A DNA stretch of 64,000 nucleotides, from positions 8,606,001-8,670,000 of the forward strand of contig NC_089739.1 in assembly GCF_035083965.1 (NCBI RefSeq). Reading direction: 5' to 3'. Each line of letters begins with the position of its first letter. Within the stretch, counting starts at the first letter, position 1. The stretch is from Branchiostoma lanceolatum (Eukaryota; Chordata; Leptocardii; Amphioxiformes; Branchiostomatidae). A program made the position numbers and the translations under genes. This document shows positions 41,000 to 53,100 of the stretch, piece after piece. The notes below the pieces were generated by a model. It was given only the letters and a program-made list of their open reading frames with translations. It searched no databases and had not been told where the DNA came from.

Positions 41000-43900
41000 T
41001 CAGAAGGAGTCATTGGATGTGTCCATATCCAAGCTGTGCTCCTTTTTCGCCACTTTGGCCCGGGCGTTTTTGAACCAGATCGAGACGCTCTTTAGTTCAA
41101 ATGGTTGGTTCCGTCTCCACTCGCTGGCGTTCAGTTCTTCCGTCATTTTCTTCATCTCGGAACGCGAGGGTTTCGGATTCACGTTGAACCACATCTGGAG
41201 TTTCGGGAGCTCTGAGACGGGGTTGATGATCAGTCGTCTCCGTGTTGCGCGTGACGATTTCCCCGTTACGCCGTTCCCAAGTTGTGCTGCTCCTGCCGAA
41301 GTTGTGGTGGCGGACGTAGTCTGGTTGTTGTGTTGGGTATACTGGTCGCCTGTTACGCCATTCCCAAGCTGTGCTGCTCCTGCCGAAGTTGTGGTGGCGG
41401 ACATAGTCTGGTTATTGTGTTGGGTATACTGGTCGTCTGTTACGCCGTTCCCAAGTTGTGTTGGTCCTGAAGAAGTTGAGGTGGTGGCGGACATAGTCTG
41501 GTTGTTGTGTTGGGTATACTGGCTGGCAGCTACCTGGACTTGCACAGGCACGGAATCGTTAGCGTCGCCATCCTTGGGTGAAACCACCTCCTCGCTTTTT
41601 GGAGTCATGGCGGGCGCTTTTTTTATAAGTGGAGTTGGAGAAATACTCGATGTGGTACTTCTCTCAGAGGGACTTGCGCTACGACTGCGAGCCTCATCGA
41701 GACTACACATAGAGCTTTTTCTGGATCGTTCGGCTCCGTATTTAGACTCCTCTTCTTCCTCCATGCTAACTTCGTCCGGTATGGCGCTGACGTTTTCCGT
41801 TTTCACGATGACTCGTGGCGCATCCTCCAGCACTCTTTTTTCGACTTCCGGAGCAATTAAGGTACCTGTGTCGTTGTGTCTATTGCCGTTGTGATCACTC
41901 GAGGGCATTGTTTTTTCTACACCATCTCTGTCCAAGTTGTCTAACGGCGATCTCTTTGGCATATCCGGATCATCTTTCACAACAACTTTGCTCCCGTGTG
42001 TGCCAACAGGCACTCCCTTTTCGCTCGCGGACATCGAAGCCATGATGGAATTGACCACTCCGGTAACCAGGCTGCCGACCGTTGGGGCGGGGCTGGCCAC
42101 GCCCGGCGACGTCACCATGGAGACCAGGGTGGGGCTGCTCATCATGGACATGGGGACGACCGTTGGGATTTGCTGGGAGGGGATCGACGAAGGCGTGACG
42201 TTGGTTGGGGCGGAGACGGGGATGGAGACCGTTCTTGCGTGCTGGAGCGCTAGCACGCTGTGGGAAAGCGGCCCCGGCTGGATTCGCGCCACGTTACTGC
42301 TGTAACCCGACATCTGTAACGATCCGATTGGTCCAATCATACTTCCTCTCCTGCAAGGGAAAAATACAAGAGAAACATGAGACGGCCTTAGTGTAATATA
42401 AAGGGAAAGCTGAAAACTTATGCTGTAATTGTCCCAAAGAGAAGGTATTATTACAAAATTAAAAAAAAATGTTTCTGTAACTACATTGTGACTAAGATAC
42501 ATTGTAGTTGATTTGTACATCTTCACACAATCGTATATCAATCTACCAACAGCTTGCGACACATTGTACCTGACATAATCGTTGTGCAATTAGCTTGACC
42601 TTTCCCAAGGGCACAAGATCAGTGACATGACAGGATTTGAACCCAGGATCACTTGGTTCTGAGCCGAACGCTCTGCCATTACGCCACACGACCCCACAAT
42701 AGTTTAATATTTTGTAAAACAAATGAGCAGACTAACCTACCTGAAGCCGTTCTTATGTCTGGGTGTGTACAGCCCCTCTTTCTTGTACTTGGCGCGTGCG
42801 TTCTTGAACCAGATGTGCACGGCCTGGTAACGTAGTGGCGCCTGGTGCTTCCGAACCTCGCTGTTGTTCAACTCCTGCAGGTATCTGGGCAAAAAATAAT
42901 CAATTTCATTACTAACAGTTTTTTGGTTGTTGAAAATGGGCACAGTAAGAAAGCAAAAAAATAACCCTAGTGGGTTCTGTATCTGTATTCAGTGTAACAC
43001 ACTAGCTTCATAGACACGCGGCATGGCAGCAGCTGGTTATACTGACACTGCATTATTCAAAGCTACACATCTAGTTGCAAGCATTATTCGAAGGTACATA
43101 CATGTATGTATCTAATGAGCAAGTGCTAATCAAGGCCAAAAAAATCTGCAATTTGGGAACACCAGAGTTTGTCTGGTCGTAAACAAAATGGCTGCTGTAC
43201 CTGTTGATCTTCATGGGATCAGGACGCGGATCTTCCCGGAACCACGCCATCAGCTTTGGAATCTCGTGCTCCAGACTAAATGTCGTGCGGAAGCGCTTCC
43301 GATGCTTGATGGGGCCGTGGCTCCCACCGCTACCGCCGGACAGCTTCTTGTTGGCGCTGTGTGTCGCGGTGTGTGTTGCCGCTGCGTCGCGGTTGGTTGA
43401 TGTTTTGTTTGGAGTGGTCACCTTGGCGTACCATTCGTGGAATGCCTTGTGCTTGTGCGGCGGAATTTCCGCATGGAATTCTCCCCTCATCAATTGGTCT
43501 ATCTCAGTCTTAAGAAGAAGTGGGATAAAACAAGGTAAATACATCTCATCTCATCTATCTTAGTATAACAACTTGACTGTTGGGGCACCACTGGTAACCA
43601 GTTTTCTCCACACTTCTCAGTTTTCTGTTCTTCTTAGTGTTTCACTAAGTGTCATGCCTATCCATTCTCTGGCATTATCCTCCCATCTCCTCCGTTGCCT
43701 ACCCCTCTTTCTTCCTCCATGCATATGGTTCCTTGCATGATAGTTTTTTTAGTCCCAATGACTGTGGCACTCTGGAATATATTACCTTTGATAGAACATC
43801 AGTTTGTACAAGAGGACACATGTATCACCTTGGTGAGTGGACAGTCGCCCCTGACCAGTGTTTGACTGGTATTGAATTATGCCTAACTGTACTTTTTCTT

Positions 43901-46900
43901 TTGAAAAATTTAATTTCTTGGCCATCTCTAGGTTTAGATCTGGATCTGCACCATTTCTAATACAGTAGAACACTTCCTGTAGTTTTAAGTGAAAAGTGTA
44001 TGACCTTGGTGAGTGGATAGGCACCGTTGCCCAGTGTGTTGACCGGTTTGTGCGGTGGTTATTTTCCTATGTGTGAGTAGATCAAATAAATCCCCCCAGA
44101 TATGAAGCTTGAACTGTTCAGTACAAACCTGGTGTGTTACACCACAAGGCACTGAGTTTACTAGGAATGCAATACAAACAAACGAACCTTGGTGAGCGGA
44201 CAGTTGCCGTTGACCAGTGTGTTGACCGGTTTGTGCGCCAGGAGACCCTGCAGTTTGATGGCCACCTGGTGGTTCTGGTGGATCCGGCTGGATGTGGCTG
44301 CATCAAGCTCCGGACTGCTGACCTCTAACCTCTGACTGACCTCTGATACCCGAGGCTTTGCTGGGGGGCTCGACATCACCACTGCAAAGAATGGTTCAAT
44401 GGACAATGTAACAATTATAATCAAACTCTTCCACACAATATGGCACTGTTATATTGCCAAACCCAAAACAAATGCAGAATACACGTATTGTAGAGGTGGT
44501 CATCACTAGTACAGGTTTGACTGTACATAACGTTGGGTAACATAAATTCGCGGGGTACTTAAATTCGGGATTTTTCGAAAACGGGGTATTTAGGGATATG
44601 TGCTAGATGCAACATCAGTAATACCGCTAGAAATGCAAACTCGACAGACTAATGTATTCAGAACACTGTCTGAAAAGCTTCGATAACCATGCATTAGAAG
44701 TTGGCTACGTCAAAAACTCTCCGTCCCTTCTTGTCACAGTCTGAGGGCTTCGTGGGAGAATATACTACATAGTTGTTCGCTGGTTTATAAGACAAATGTC
44801 ACATCCGCTTCCTGCTAAACACAATTATTTACAATACAACTTATAAGGATCTCTTTTGCTAACCTATAACTGGACTCTAAGTGTGATTAATCATCAAAAC
44901 GCCTCTTTGTTGCTACAACCAATGGCTACGGCACTACGGTGAATTTTCCCGCCGCCATATTCGTTACCCAGAATCCTGCTATTCGGCAGACGACAAACGT
45001 TTGCGAGGAACACTTTTTTGTCTAATGTTGTGTGTGATAGTGGACTGATGGCGATATTTTCCTCAAAGTTTGCTCTTAGCACAAGCAGAAACACATGGAC
45101 ATAGTAGTATTACCATTTCTACGGCATCCAGCTAACGCCCCGATGAATAATGTACAAATTTCCATGACGGTGGGGATGAACTTTGAGTGACGTTCTACCG
45201 ACTCAACAAACGGGATGTTAGAAGGCCTGATGTGTGTGGTACGGCCGTTTTTTCGTGTATTTTTTTTACTTGGACACGTCTATATCCATAGCACTCTCCT
45301 CAAGCCAAGGATGGAACGAATAGCTGCTGTATAAAATATAATTAGCGGTAAGATATTCAAGACGAATCTTCTCTCCCGAATTAATGTTCACCCCTGTCCG
45401 ACAGCACCGTCATTGTGCGTGCGGCCGACGGTAGTTTCAAGTTGAAATATTATGGTGTCAGCACGACTAGAGACAAAATCTACCATATAGATGATTAGTG
45501 CAAAGATAGTACATGATACTGACAGAATTATGGAAAAAAAGGATGGTTTATTGTTCTGCTAGATTGATTTCAGTCAACCATTATCGGAAAAATCCCGAAT
45601 TTATGTTACCCAACGTTACATTGCATACATACAAACAGCACCAAAAACGTAAACTTGTTGGCTAATTATAACGTTTTGTCCAGTAATGTTTGTTGATGAG
45701 GACCACAGGAAAAGTAGCTGCAATGTATCATGGAAGCTCATCTGTGTTGGTAGTAATCATAATACAGTGCTAAACTTTCTTCCAACACTAAGGTATTCAC
45801 GAATCAAATTTTCAATGACCACATATTGGTCAATATTGATCCTGAAGAAGGCGACAGTGGTGGGAGAAAATTTTATCCTTGAATACCTTAGTGGTGGAAG
45901 AAAGTTTAGCATTGTATTATAGCGGCAATGTACTTGTATCTTGTATATTGCTAACCTAATTGTAGATCTAAATAAACTCAAACGTAACTATGTATTAAAC
46001 AAACTGACCTGGTTGTCGGTTGGTGACACTGCTGACAGCTGCAATGACAGATTGTTGTTGGGGCGGTGGGGCTGAAGTCAGGAGAGAGGCGGTCTGGTCT
46101 TGTACTGGGGACATGGTAGGCATGGCAACAGTCTGCAGCGGGGTCTCCTGCTGGGGTTCCTGCACCGGGGTCTCCCATCGCAGTCTGTAGTGACATCAGC
46201 ATAGAGGAGGATTATCAACTTATCATCATAACATAACAGTCAGATTATTCAGACAGTCGGGCATTACAATTTATAGTACAGCAAAAACAACAACTAGATA
46301 ATTCATTAAAATATTTGAATACTACTGTTCATCAAGACAGCATAAGGAAAATATATACATTTAAAATCAAATCAACAATCGAAATCAGCTTACAAATTGA
46401 GAGGTCAGATGCACCTTGCGCACCTTTACAAGTTGCCCTTCCAGGTGTGCATCAACGGGACAGGTGTACATCACCAGGAAAGGTGTGGCTTACCTGGACA
46501 GTTTGATCCTGAGGACGGCCAGGTGGAACACCTCCCCTAACACGTGCCCGACTGTCGCTTGTGGGTTGTCTGAGATCGCGTTGAACGGCAGAGGCTTCCA
46601 GTTTTTCACTTCCATGTGACCTGCAGAAGACAAAAACTTGTTGGTTACTCATGACAAGCTCTCTGTCTTTGGGCCATACACTTCATTTTGAGTTTTTGAA
46701 AGATGGACTGTAATAGTGATGTTACACTAGTAACTAGCCAATCTAGCAGTTTTGTGGGCTACTATGATTTCCAAAAAATAAGAACACAATTTTTTCTTCA
46801 ATTTTCTATTATCGGTATCTTCAATTCAAGTGAAGCATGATACTTTTTTACATTGCTAGTCGTCCAATGCAGCTTTGCTACAGCTTACAACTAACAACAT

Positions 46901-49900
46901 AAAACTTTTCAAGATGAGCACAATCTTGCCATAAAAACTTCAAAGTCAAACTATCATTTGAGTGCTCTGATTTTTTAGTGTAGGAAGAAAGTACAAAATG
47001 TATGACACTTTTTTCCATGCTGAATCTTTTAAAGATAAACTTCAGTAACCATCTTTCCAAAAATTCAGCATAATTCTATCATAAAAACTTCACAGTCAAT
47101 TGTATTCTACAAGTGCTCCGATATTTGGTGTAGGAAGAAGGGATCCCCCGAAAGTGCAAAATGGAACGAAATGGAACGAACTAAAACAGGTCAAAAAATT
47201 TAATAATATCAAATAGATTCAAGAAATAAAACACGTTATATTATGTATTTGCTTCCTGTTCCAGTCTACTGTGAATGTTACAACGTTCCTTATATTTCGC
47301 TATCTACTGGAATTTCATTTCATAATGTTACATATGTTTTAGTTCGTTCCATTTCGTTCCATTTTGTCCATTTCGCACTATTGGGGGACCGGGAAGAAGG
47401 TACAACATACATGCTAAATGTTCTAACGTTCCAAATGGACCTTACCAGTGGCAACAACAGACTGAACAGTCGAGTATCCCAGCTTCCCCAGCACCACGCC
47501 GACCAGGTCCAGGAAGAACGTGGAACACGGGATGATGGCGTAACTCTCCATCTCCTGGATAACGCCGCTGTCCAGCGTCGTCTCGATCACACAGCGAATC
47601 GGCAGGCTTCTGTCTGTGGGAGGGGGGCAGGTTTATTTAATGTCAAGCTTATGCACAGTATTGACCTTATCATATACGTACTGTAAATGCAGAAATGTTT
47701 GCCGTGGTTTTATGTTCGCGATTTTCGCAGTGAAGTCTTTACCCAACTTGAACCCACTGCGAAAAGCCATTTCATTATGTGACTGTAGCGCTACTACTGT
47801 TTCAAATGCAAACTCAAAACCACCGCAAACAGTCCATTTTCTCCCTACATCGAAATTAAATCCCTGTGAACATTTCTGCATTTACAGTAGCAGCCAATGG
47901 CTGAATTGCGTGGAGTTACAGTTAGGATTTTACCACTATCAATTTTGACTGAAAGAGGCTATATATATACAACTTTTAAACTCTTGGTAAGGTTCATAAA
48001 TAAGATATCAACTTACATGCTGTTGATTTATGATAAGACAACATCCCAAATTACTCACTTTGATTAGAAACTTAACAAGTTCCGGCTAAAACAGTTTCAT
48101 GATAAAACATTACAAATACATAAATTTGTGCCCTCTAAATTTGTACATGTATATACAATGTCTCAAAATACTCTCGTACAAAGTGTGTTTCAATTGTTCC
48201 AGTTTTTCAGAATAAAGGAATGATGCATGAAGAAATAAATGGATGGATGAATGAATGGATAAATGAATTAGATATAATATCAATAATTAAGTATTAAATG
48301 GCAGCCACAGGCTGAAAACTTATTTTGAATTATTGTTGCGACAACTCAATGTCCAAAAGTCTATGGTGTTCTTTGTCCTAGCTATCACTTATAACTATGA
48401 TATTACAACACTACATTCTTTCTTTAAAAACTCAACCAATTGAAGACAAACTAAAAAAAAAACACTTCTCTGAAACATTTTGCAAAAAAAAATACAAAGC
48501 ATGCCATTCATCCTCTACATGACTTCTCATTTAACTGTCTAACTACATGTAACTAACTTACTGGTATCCAACAGAATTATTTGAGTTGAGTCAATTGACA
48601 TTACTAAACATTGTGGTACAAGTTAATGATTTTAGGCTTTGTCTGTTGACAAATGAAGTTAAATCGAAAAGAGTAGGGGTCCTTCCTGGTGTGAGTGGAT
48701 CAAACCTTACAGTCTGGACCTGGATCTTGAAAAGGTGATAGAGTCACCTGTTATGTCAATCCTTCCACAAATGTGGTAAATCTGAATAGATAGATATTAC
48801 TAAACATTGTGGTACAATTTAATTATGTTAGGCTTGGTCTGATGATTTATGAAGTTTAATGACCTAGTAGAACTGGGCCAGACCAATATTACCAATTACC
48901 CATCAAATATTCATTGGCCATGATTAAAAGTACCCAAATTCATCAACAGAAAATAGGGCAGACATACACATGTATTTTCCGATATGGTGACGATCATGCT
49001 TTTATATATTAGGTCAAGACCAAAGACTTAATTTCATACATAGTTATATGCTGAAAATTGATTCAAGTTTGTGGGGAAAAGTAGTTGAAACTACAAATAA
49101 CTTTGAAAAGGGGGAACATGTACTTGTAAGTTGTATAGGAAAACGCAACAGCCCATAACTAGACCTGAGTACAATAGCCTGGATTTAAGTCTTAGAGTTG
49201 GTATTACTTAATAGTCACATCTTCAATCGTGCGACACTGTACGGGGGTCAACTTGCACAAATGCACTTCATAACAAAACAGAATGTTTGTGGTGTGAACT
49301 TGGCACAAAGTTATGACTTTGAACTTTGTTAAGTGCTAGCAAAGATGAACTTTCCTGCTAAATCCTAAAAAACTGGTTTCTTTAGCATACTAATGTCAAC
49401 ATTTCATCTAATCCAAATTTCTGAAACCACAATTTGTACTAGAAGTACATGTACGTAATAAGTATGTATAACATCAACAGTTCTTCCAGGTACCCATAGA
49501 CTGCCACATTAAAGAAACTGTTATTGTAACTGTAAATACCTCAGGGATTTCTGATGCTGCATCTATAAGTAGATCTCTTTACATTCTTTGAAAAACAAAT
49601 GTAGGGTACCAGGCAGAATCATGATGGTTGGAATTTCTCTTTAAAATTGCAATTATTTTCTCATGTATGAAATCCTTACCTCCCGGTTTCATGCTTGTGT
49701 TGGGGCTGACCATGACCCGAGGGGGGTGCTGGGACCGGATCGTCGGTTGGTGGTGGTGGAACAGGTGCGAATGCGACGTGTGCTGTTCCGCGTCCCCGTC
49801 GTGTTGCGCCCGACTTCGCTGCGTACCGCCATGTTGGTTCCTGGACATCGTGATTAAGACAACCGTGTTCACACTATCGCTGAAGTCCATGTTCACTTTT

Positions 49901-51281
49901 GACGTTTTACGCAAGTTTGCAAAAACCTTCTCTTCTCCTTACATTTTACAAGTCACCCAGTTACAAATTTTTATCAGAACAAGTGCATACATCTTTCGAC
50001 ACTTAACGGCACGGTCACATTTGTCGAAGGTGGTCACACAATTTTGATGCCGTGCGTACAATTTCCAAGAAGGCCGTGACACAGCCAACTGTCGACAAGG
50101 ATCTAAGGCAGCCTTTTTCGCAGCAAGACAGCTGAATTTTGCAGGAAGCATGCACGACGAAGAGTGCCCTCAGTTTGGGATCAAACATCGATAGCACAAC
50201 ATTTGTGACAGTGACTTGACTAACCCATACACAAATTAACCATCCTGAGTTTTCAAAACAATATTGATGAAATATTAATGATATTGTTGGGTCTGGGCAA
50301 CGGTCGGCAAAAAAAGGTCCCTTGTGCAATGTTTCTCATCTGTCATCCTTAAAACCTTGGAACACAATTTATGACTTTTATTGTGGTTGCCACCACCCAG
50401 TTGTTTTTTCAGAAATGCCATTCGAGCTTGAAACTATGAGAATCGTTGCACAATGATAATAGATAATTATGTCGTGACATGGGATTTTCAGGCATCTCAT
50501 CTGAATGGGCTAAGTAACAACAATGAGCTTGAGCAATTATTGTTATTCATTATCATAAATGGGGAGAAGTTTTAAGAATGTTTTCAATAATAAAAAGGAT
50601 CAGCTCTTTTAATACGCTGTTCCTTTTGATGTCTCTGCTTACGACAGTGAAACAATCAGCTTTTTTCAATTCTTATCTACAATTTCGAGACACTATTGAA
50701 ATTTCTATTCAATAATCAGATTTTTAGGTCTTGTGCTTTGAAGTGATAGCAATTCTAAGTTATATTGTTGCTCTAAAAACAAGACAAAATTTCTTGCTCT
50801 AATGATAGCAAGCGCCCTCTGGCAGCACATATAGAAACTGCACTGCATAAACATACATTGTACAACGAAACAGAAGCACAAACTTTAAGACGAAAACGAT
50901 ACTTCACCTTTAGGGTGATTAGTATACTAACATTTGTTAATTCAAGCAACAGGATTGGGGAAGGTCTTCAATACTAGGGGTGGGGAAGGCTTCCCTGGGG
51001 GTGGGGAAGGCTTATATGGGGGTGGGGGGCTCACCTGGGGGTGGGGAAGGCTTACATGGGGGTGGGGAGGCTTACCTGGGGGTGGGGGAGGCTTACCTGG
51101 GGGTGGGGAAGGCTTACATGGGGGTGGGGAAGGCTTACCTGGGGGTGGGGGAGTGCAGGTACTGCTGCATGGGGGGTGGGGCCATCAGAATCTCCTCTGA
51201 GTTGACGACCTTGACCGGTTCCGTCTGTTTCCTGCGATGGCTGGAGCGGCCGCCCTCAGGCGAGACTGACCCACTGGCCAT
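41000..51281 (-). CDS. Compass/Dve-type (CMP-class) homeobox transcription factor
   Basis: Predicted 923 aa. Minus-strand exons: 51281-51139, 49840-49680, 47613-47446, 46620-46494, 46184-46009, 44381-44188, 43508-43201, 42884-42741, 42350-41000 (TGA). Domains: His/Gln-rich start; SATB-type ULD oligomerisation domain (about 102-200, ending VFHLAVLRIKL); CUTL domain (about 300-350, NGNCPLTKTEIDQLMRG ... FHEWYAKV); homeodomain 1 (about 393-463) and homeodomain 2 (about 841-910). Both recognition helices read IWFKNARAK, so position 50 is lysine and binding to TAATCC-type sites is expected. This set matches fly defective proventriculus, worm dve-1 and the amphioxus gene called Compass. Three near-identical 29-residue repeats (QYTQHNNQT...GNGVTG) precede homeodomain 2. 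The exon-1 start is the only ATG close to the ULD reading frame; a 5' UTR intron is possible. Confidence 0.88.
41260..41520 (-). repeat. three 29-codon in-frame repeats in Compass/Dve exon 9
   Basis: Three copies of an 87-90-base unit encoding YTQHNNQT-SATT-QLGNGVT, in frame and nearly identical at DNA level, suggesting recent expansion in a disordered linker. Confidence 0.85.
42612..42696 (-). repeat. tRNA-like SINE head
   Basis: The minus strand carries A-box TGGCGTAATGG and B-box GGTTCAAATCC spaced as in a tRNA, without a foldable acceptor stem. Between Compass/Dve exons 8 and 9. Confidence 0.6.
43826..44050 (-). repeat. two degenerate copies of Compass/Dve exon 6 end
   Basis: Copies at 43998-44050 and 43826-43870 resemble the end of exon 6 (true end 44188). 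The nearer encodes HKPVNTLGNGAYPLTK followed by GTCATA. The farther has a one-base deletion and then GTGATA. Both lie in the downstream intron and keep GT at the donor position. Confidence 0.7.
44530..45616. mobile_element. 1,087-bp non-autonomous DNA transposon, TA target
   Basis: Terminal repeats ACGTTGGGTAACATAAATTC / its complement, flanked by TA (44528-44529, 45617-45618). No transposase. In the intron between Compass/Dve exons 5 and 6. Confidence 0.7.
45760..45925. repeat. foldback element
   Basis: Arms AGTGCTAAACTTTCTTCC..CACTAAGGTATTC and complement, about 35 bases each. Compass/Dve intron. Confidence 0.65.
47142..47391. mobile_element. 250-bp hAT-like MITE
   Basis: Terminal repeats built on GGWYCCCCCRAAAGTGC and GGAACGAAATGGAACGAA are flanked by GGAAGAAG at both sides (one base offset on the right), an 8-base TSD as in hAT elements. 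A solo end occurs at 30447-30500. Confidence 0.7.
47681..47887. mobile_element. 207-bp MITE, TA target
   Basis: Inverted ends CTGTAAATGCAGAAATGTT / AACATTTCTGCATTTACAG flanked by TA. Compass/Dve intron between exons 2 and 3. Confidence 0.75.
50966..51148 (-). repeat. minisatellite of splice-donor units at Compass/Dve exon 1
   Basis: About nine units of 20-21 bases. On the minus strand each reads CCCCACCCCCAGGTAAGCCT or a variant. The unit overlaps the last bases of exon 1 and its donor (51139/51138). Confidence 0.85.
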
Positions 51282-51328
51282 CGTTAGTCAACCTGGGGGG
51301 ACATAGGGATAGAGATATGTGGACAGTC

Positions 51329-51570
51329 TTTGTATCTGTATCCGTACCTATATAGCCGGTATAACCGCCCTTCAGCAAAACTTGTACATTACACCAGCTT
51401 CTGTATCTATATAGCCGGTATAACCGCCCTTCGGTGTAACACACCAACTTTTGCATCTGTATTCTATATAGCCAGTATAACCGCCCTTCGACATTACACA
51501 CCAGCTTCTATATCTGTATTTATATAGCCTGTATAACCGCCCTTCGGTGTAACACACTAGCTTCTGTATC
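51329..51570. repeat. four tandem copies of a ~60-bp unit
   Basis: Unit contains TATATAGCCGGTATAACCGCCCTTC and ACACCAGCTTCTGTATCTG. Directly upstream of the Compass/Dve ATG exon. Confidence 0.8.
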
Positions 51571-53100
51571 TGTATACTTCTATTCTTATCTTTTCCCCCA
51601 GCCCACTCTATTATTTTCCTGAAAAAAAATCTTGAGGACCAGGAAAATAGGGCTGTCTCCAGGACTCGACTCCCTCTTTTCTGTGATTCTGTGATGAAAA
51701 TTTAAAGTGGGACGGACAAAAATTTCACCCCGTCCATCAAAAAAATCTGATTGGTGAAAATTTATATTTGTGAGCTTAAAATGACAGATTTAACAACAAA
51801 AAAAGAATACACAAAAAAAACATGCATGGGTTCCAAAAAAAAGGGTGGGATGAAAATAAATTCAAAGCAGGAGACAGCCTTATTCTAGCCTGATATTTTG
51901 GCCTGATGTTTGAGATCTCAAAAGGACGTCGACCATAAAACTGAGTTTGTGTTATCAGTTTCAGACAGGTGCAAACAGGCACAACTGCAGAATTGTAGAT
52001 GTTATCAATGGCGAAGATCATTCGTCAATCCTCCTCACTTTACAAAAAAGCCGCTACTGTAATTAAAAAGGCTTACATGATGGACATTTTGTAACAGATA
52101 TACTCCCCGGGTACATGCACATGGTATATTGTATATCATTATACAGCTTCAGTCAATATACACAATGTACAGTATAATATATACATTATATGACAACCAG
52201 TCTACATCCTGACAAGTGACAAGACTTGGTTATAATATATTGATATAATGTGATCTAATGATGAATTATATATATAATCTTTATTTTTCTAAAATTAATC
52301 ATAGAAAAATGGAATGGATCAGAAAGACTCAATCTAGAATTTCAAATCAAATTGATGTGGCCAAAGAACAGTACCAGCCTAAAAAGATGGTATCAAAAAT
52401 AATAATTTGTATCAAAACAAACAGACCTTTCATTATGGAGTAGCAACTAACAGGTTTTTATTCTTGCAAGCTGACTTAAAGATTAATATCAGATTACTAC
52501 TTTCAGATTAATATCAGTCCTGCATTCTTTTTGCCGACCATACAAATGGCTTTATATTTTTCTCCTGGAATCTCAAAAGAATCTCCGCAAACTGCAGGTG
52601 GGAATTTCTAGCCATGTATTCAACAGTAAATTACACAGGTCTTAATTGATGTTTTGACTCGGCTGGGCTTATGTATTGTTTTCTCAGGTGGGAACAGACG
52701 TCACAAAACAGCAGCAGTAAGAGAAACGACGAGAGGAATGAAAACTGACAAGCCATGGAGATTAATTCTCTTTAGCAACAAGGAAGGTTTTCGAGCAAAT
52801 GCAAACTTCAAAGTGATCCGATTTTCGTATGTTGTTTTGACAAATCTATAGGAACTTTCTTGTTTGTTGGTTTTCCCCACGATTAATTCTCTTTAGCAAC
52901 AGGGAGGGATTTCGGGCAAATCCACACTTCAAAGTGATCCCATCTTCGTTTGTTCTTCTGATAAATCTAGGATTTTTCCTGTATGTTAATTTTTCCCACG
53001 ATGTTTGACCAGCCCTAGAGGCTCGGACAACTCTTCGACCACGCATGGCTGAGGTTATCGTCAACAGGATCCACAAACAAAGGGCTAATCTCCGACCAGA
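51571..53100. other. 5' flank of Compass/Dve
   Basis: AT-rich, no gene. Contains a tandem duplication of about 124 bases around 52763-53010 (GATTAATTCTCTTTAGCAAC in both copies). Confidence 0.5.

Noticed and set aside
41013-41894. 293-codon plus-strand ORF
   Set aside because: It is the antisense shadow of Compass/Dve exon 9, caused by its codon composition and repeats.
49663-49857. Plus-strand ORFs over Compass/Dve exon 2
   Set aside because: Antisense shadows of a real exon; no supporting splice sites on the plus strand.
51329-51570. CRISPR-like regular repeats
   Set aside because: Units are contiguous tandem copies without unique spacers and lie in an animal gene flank. The same holds for 50966-51148.
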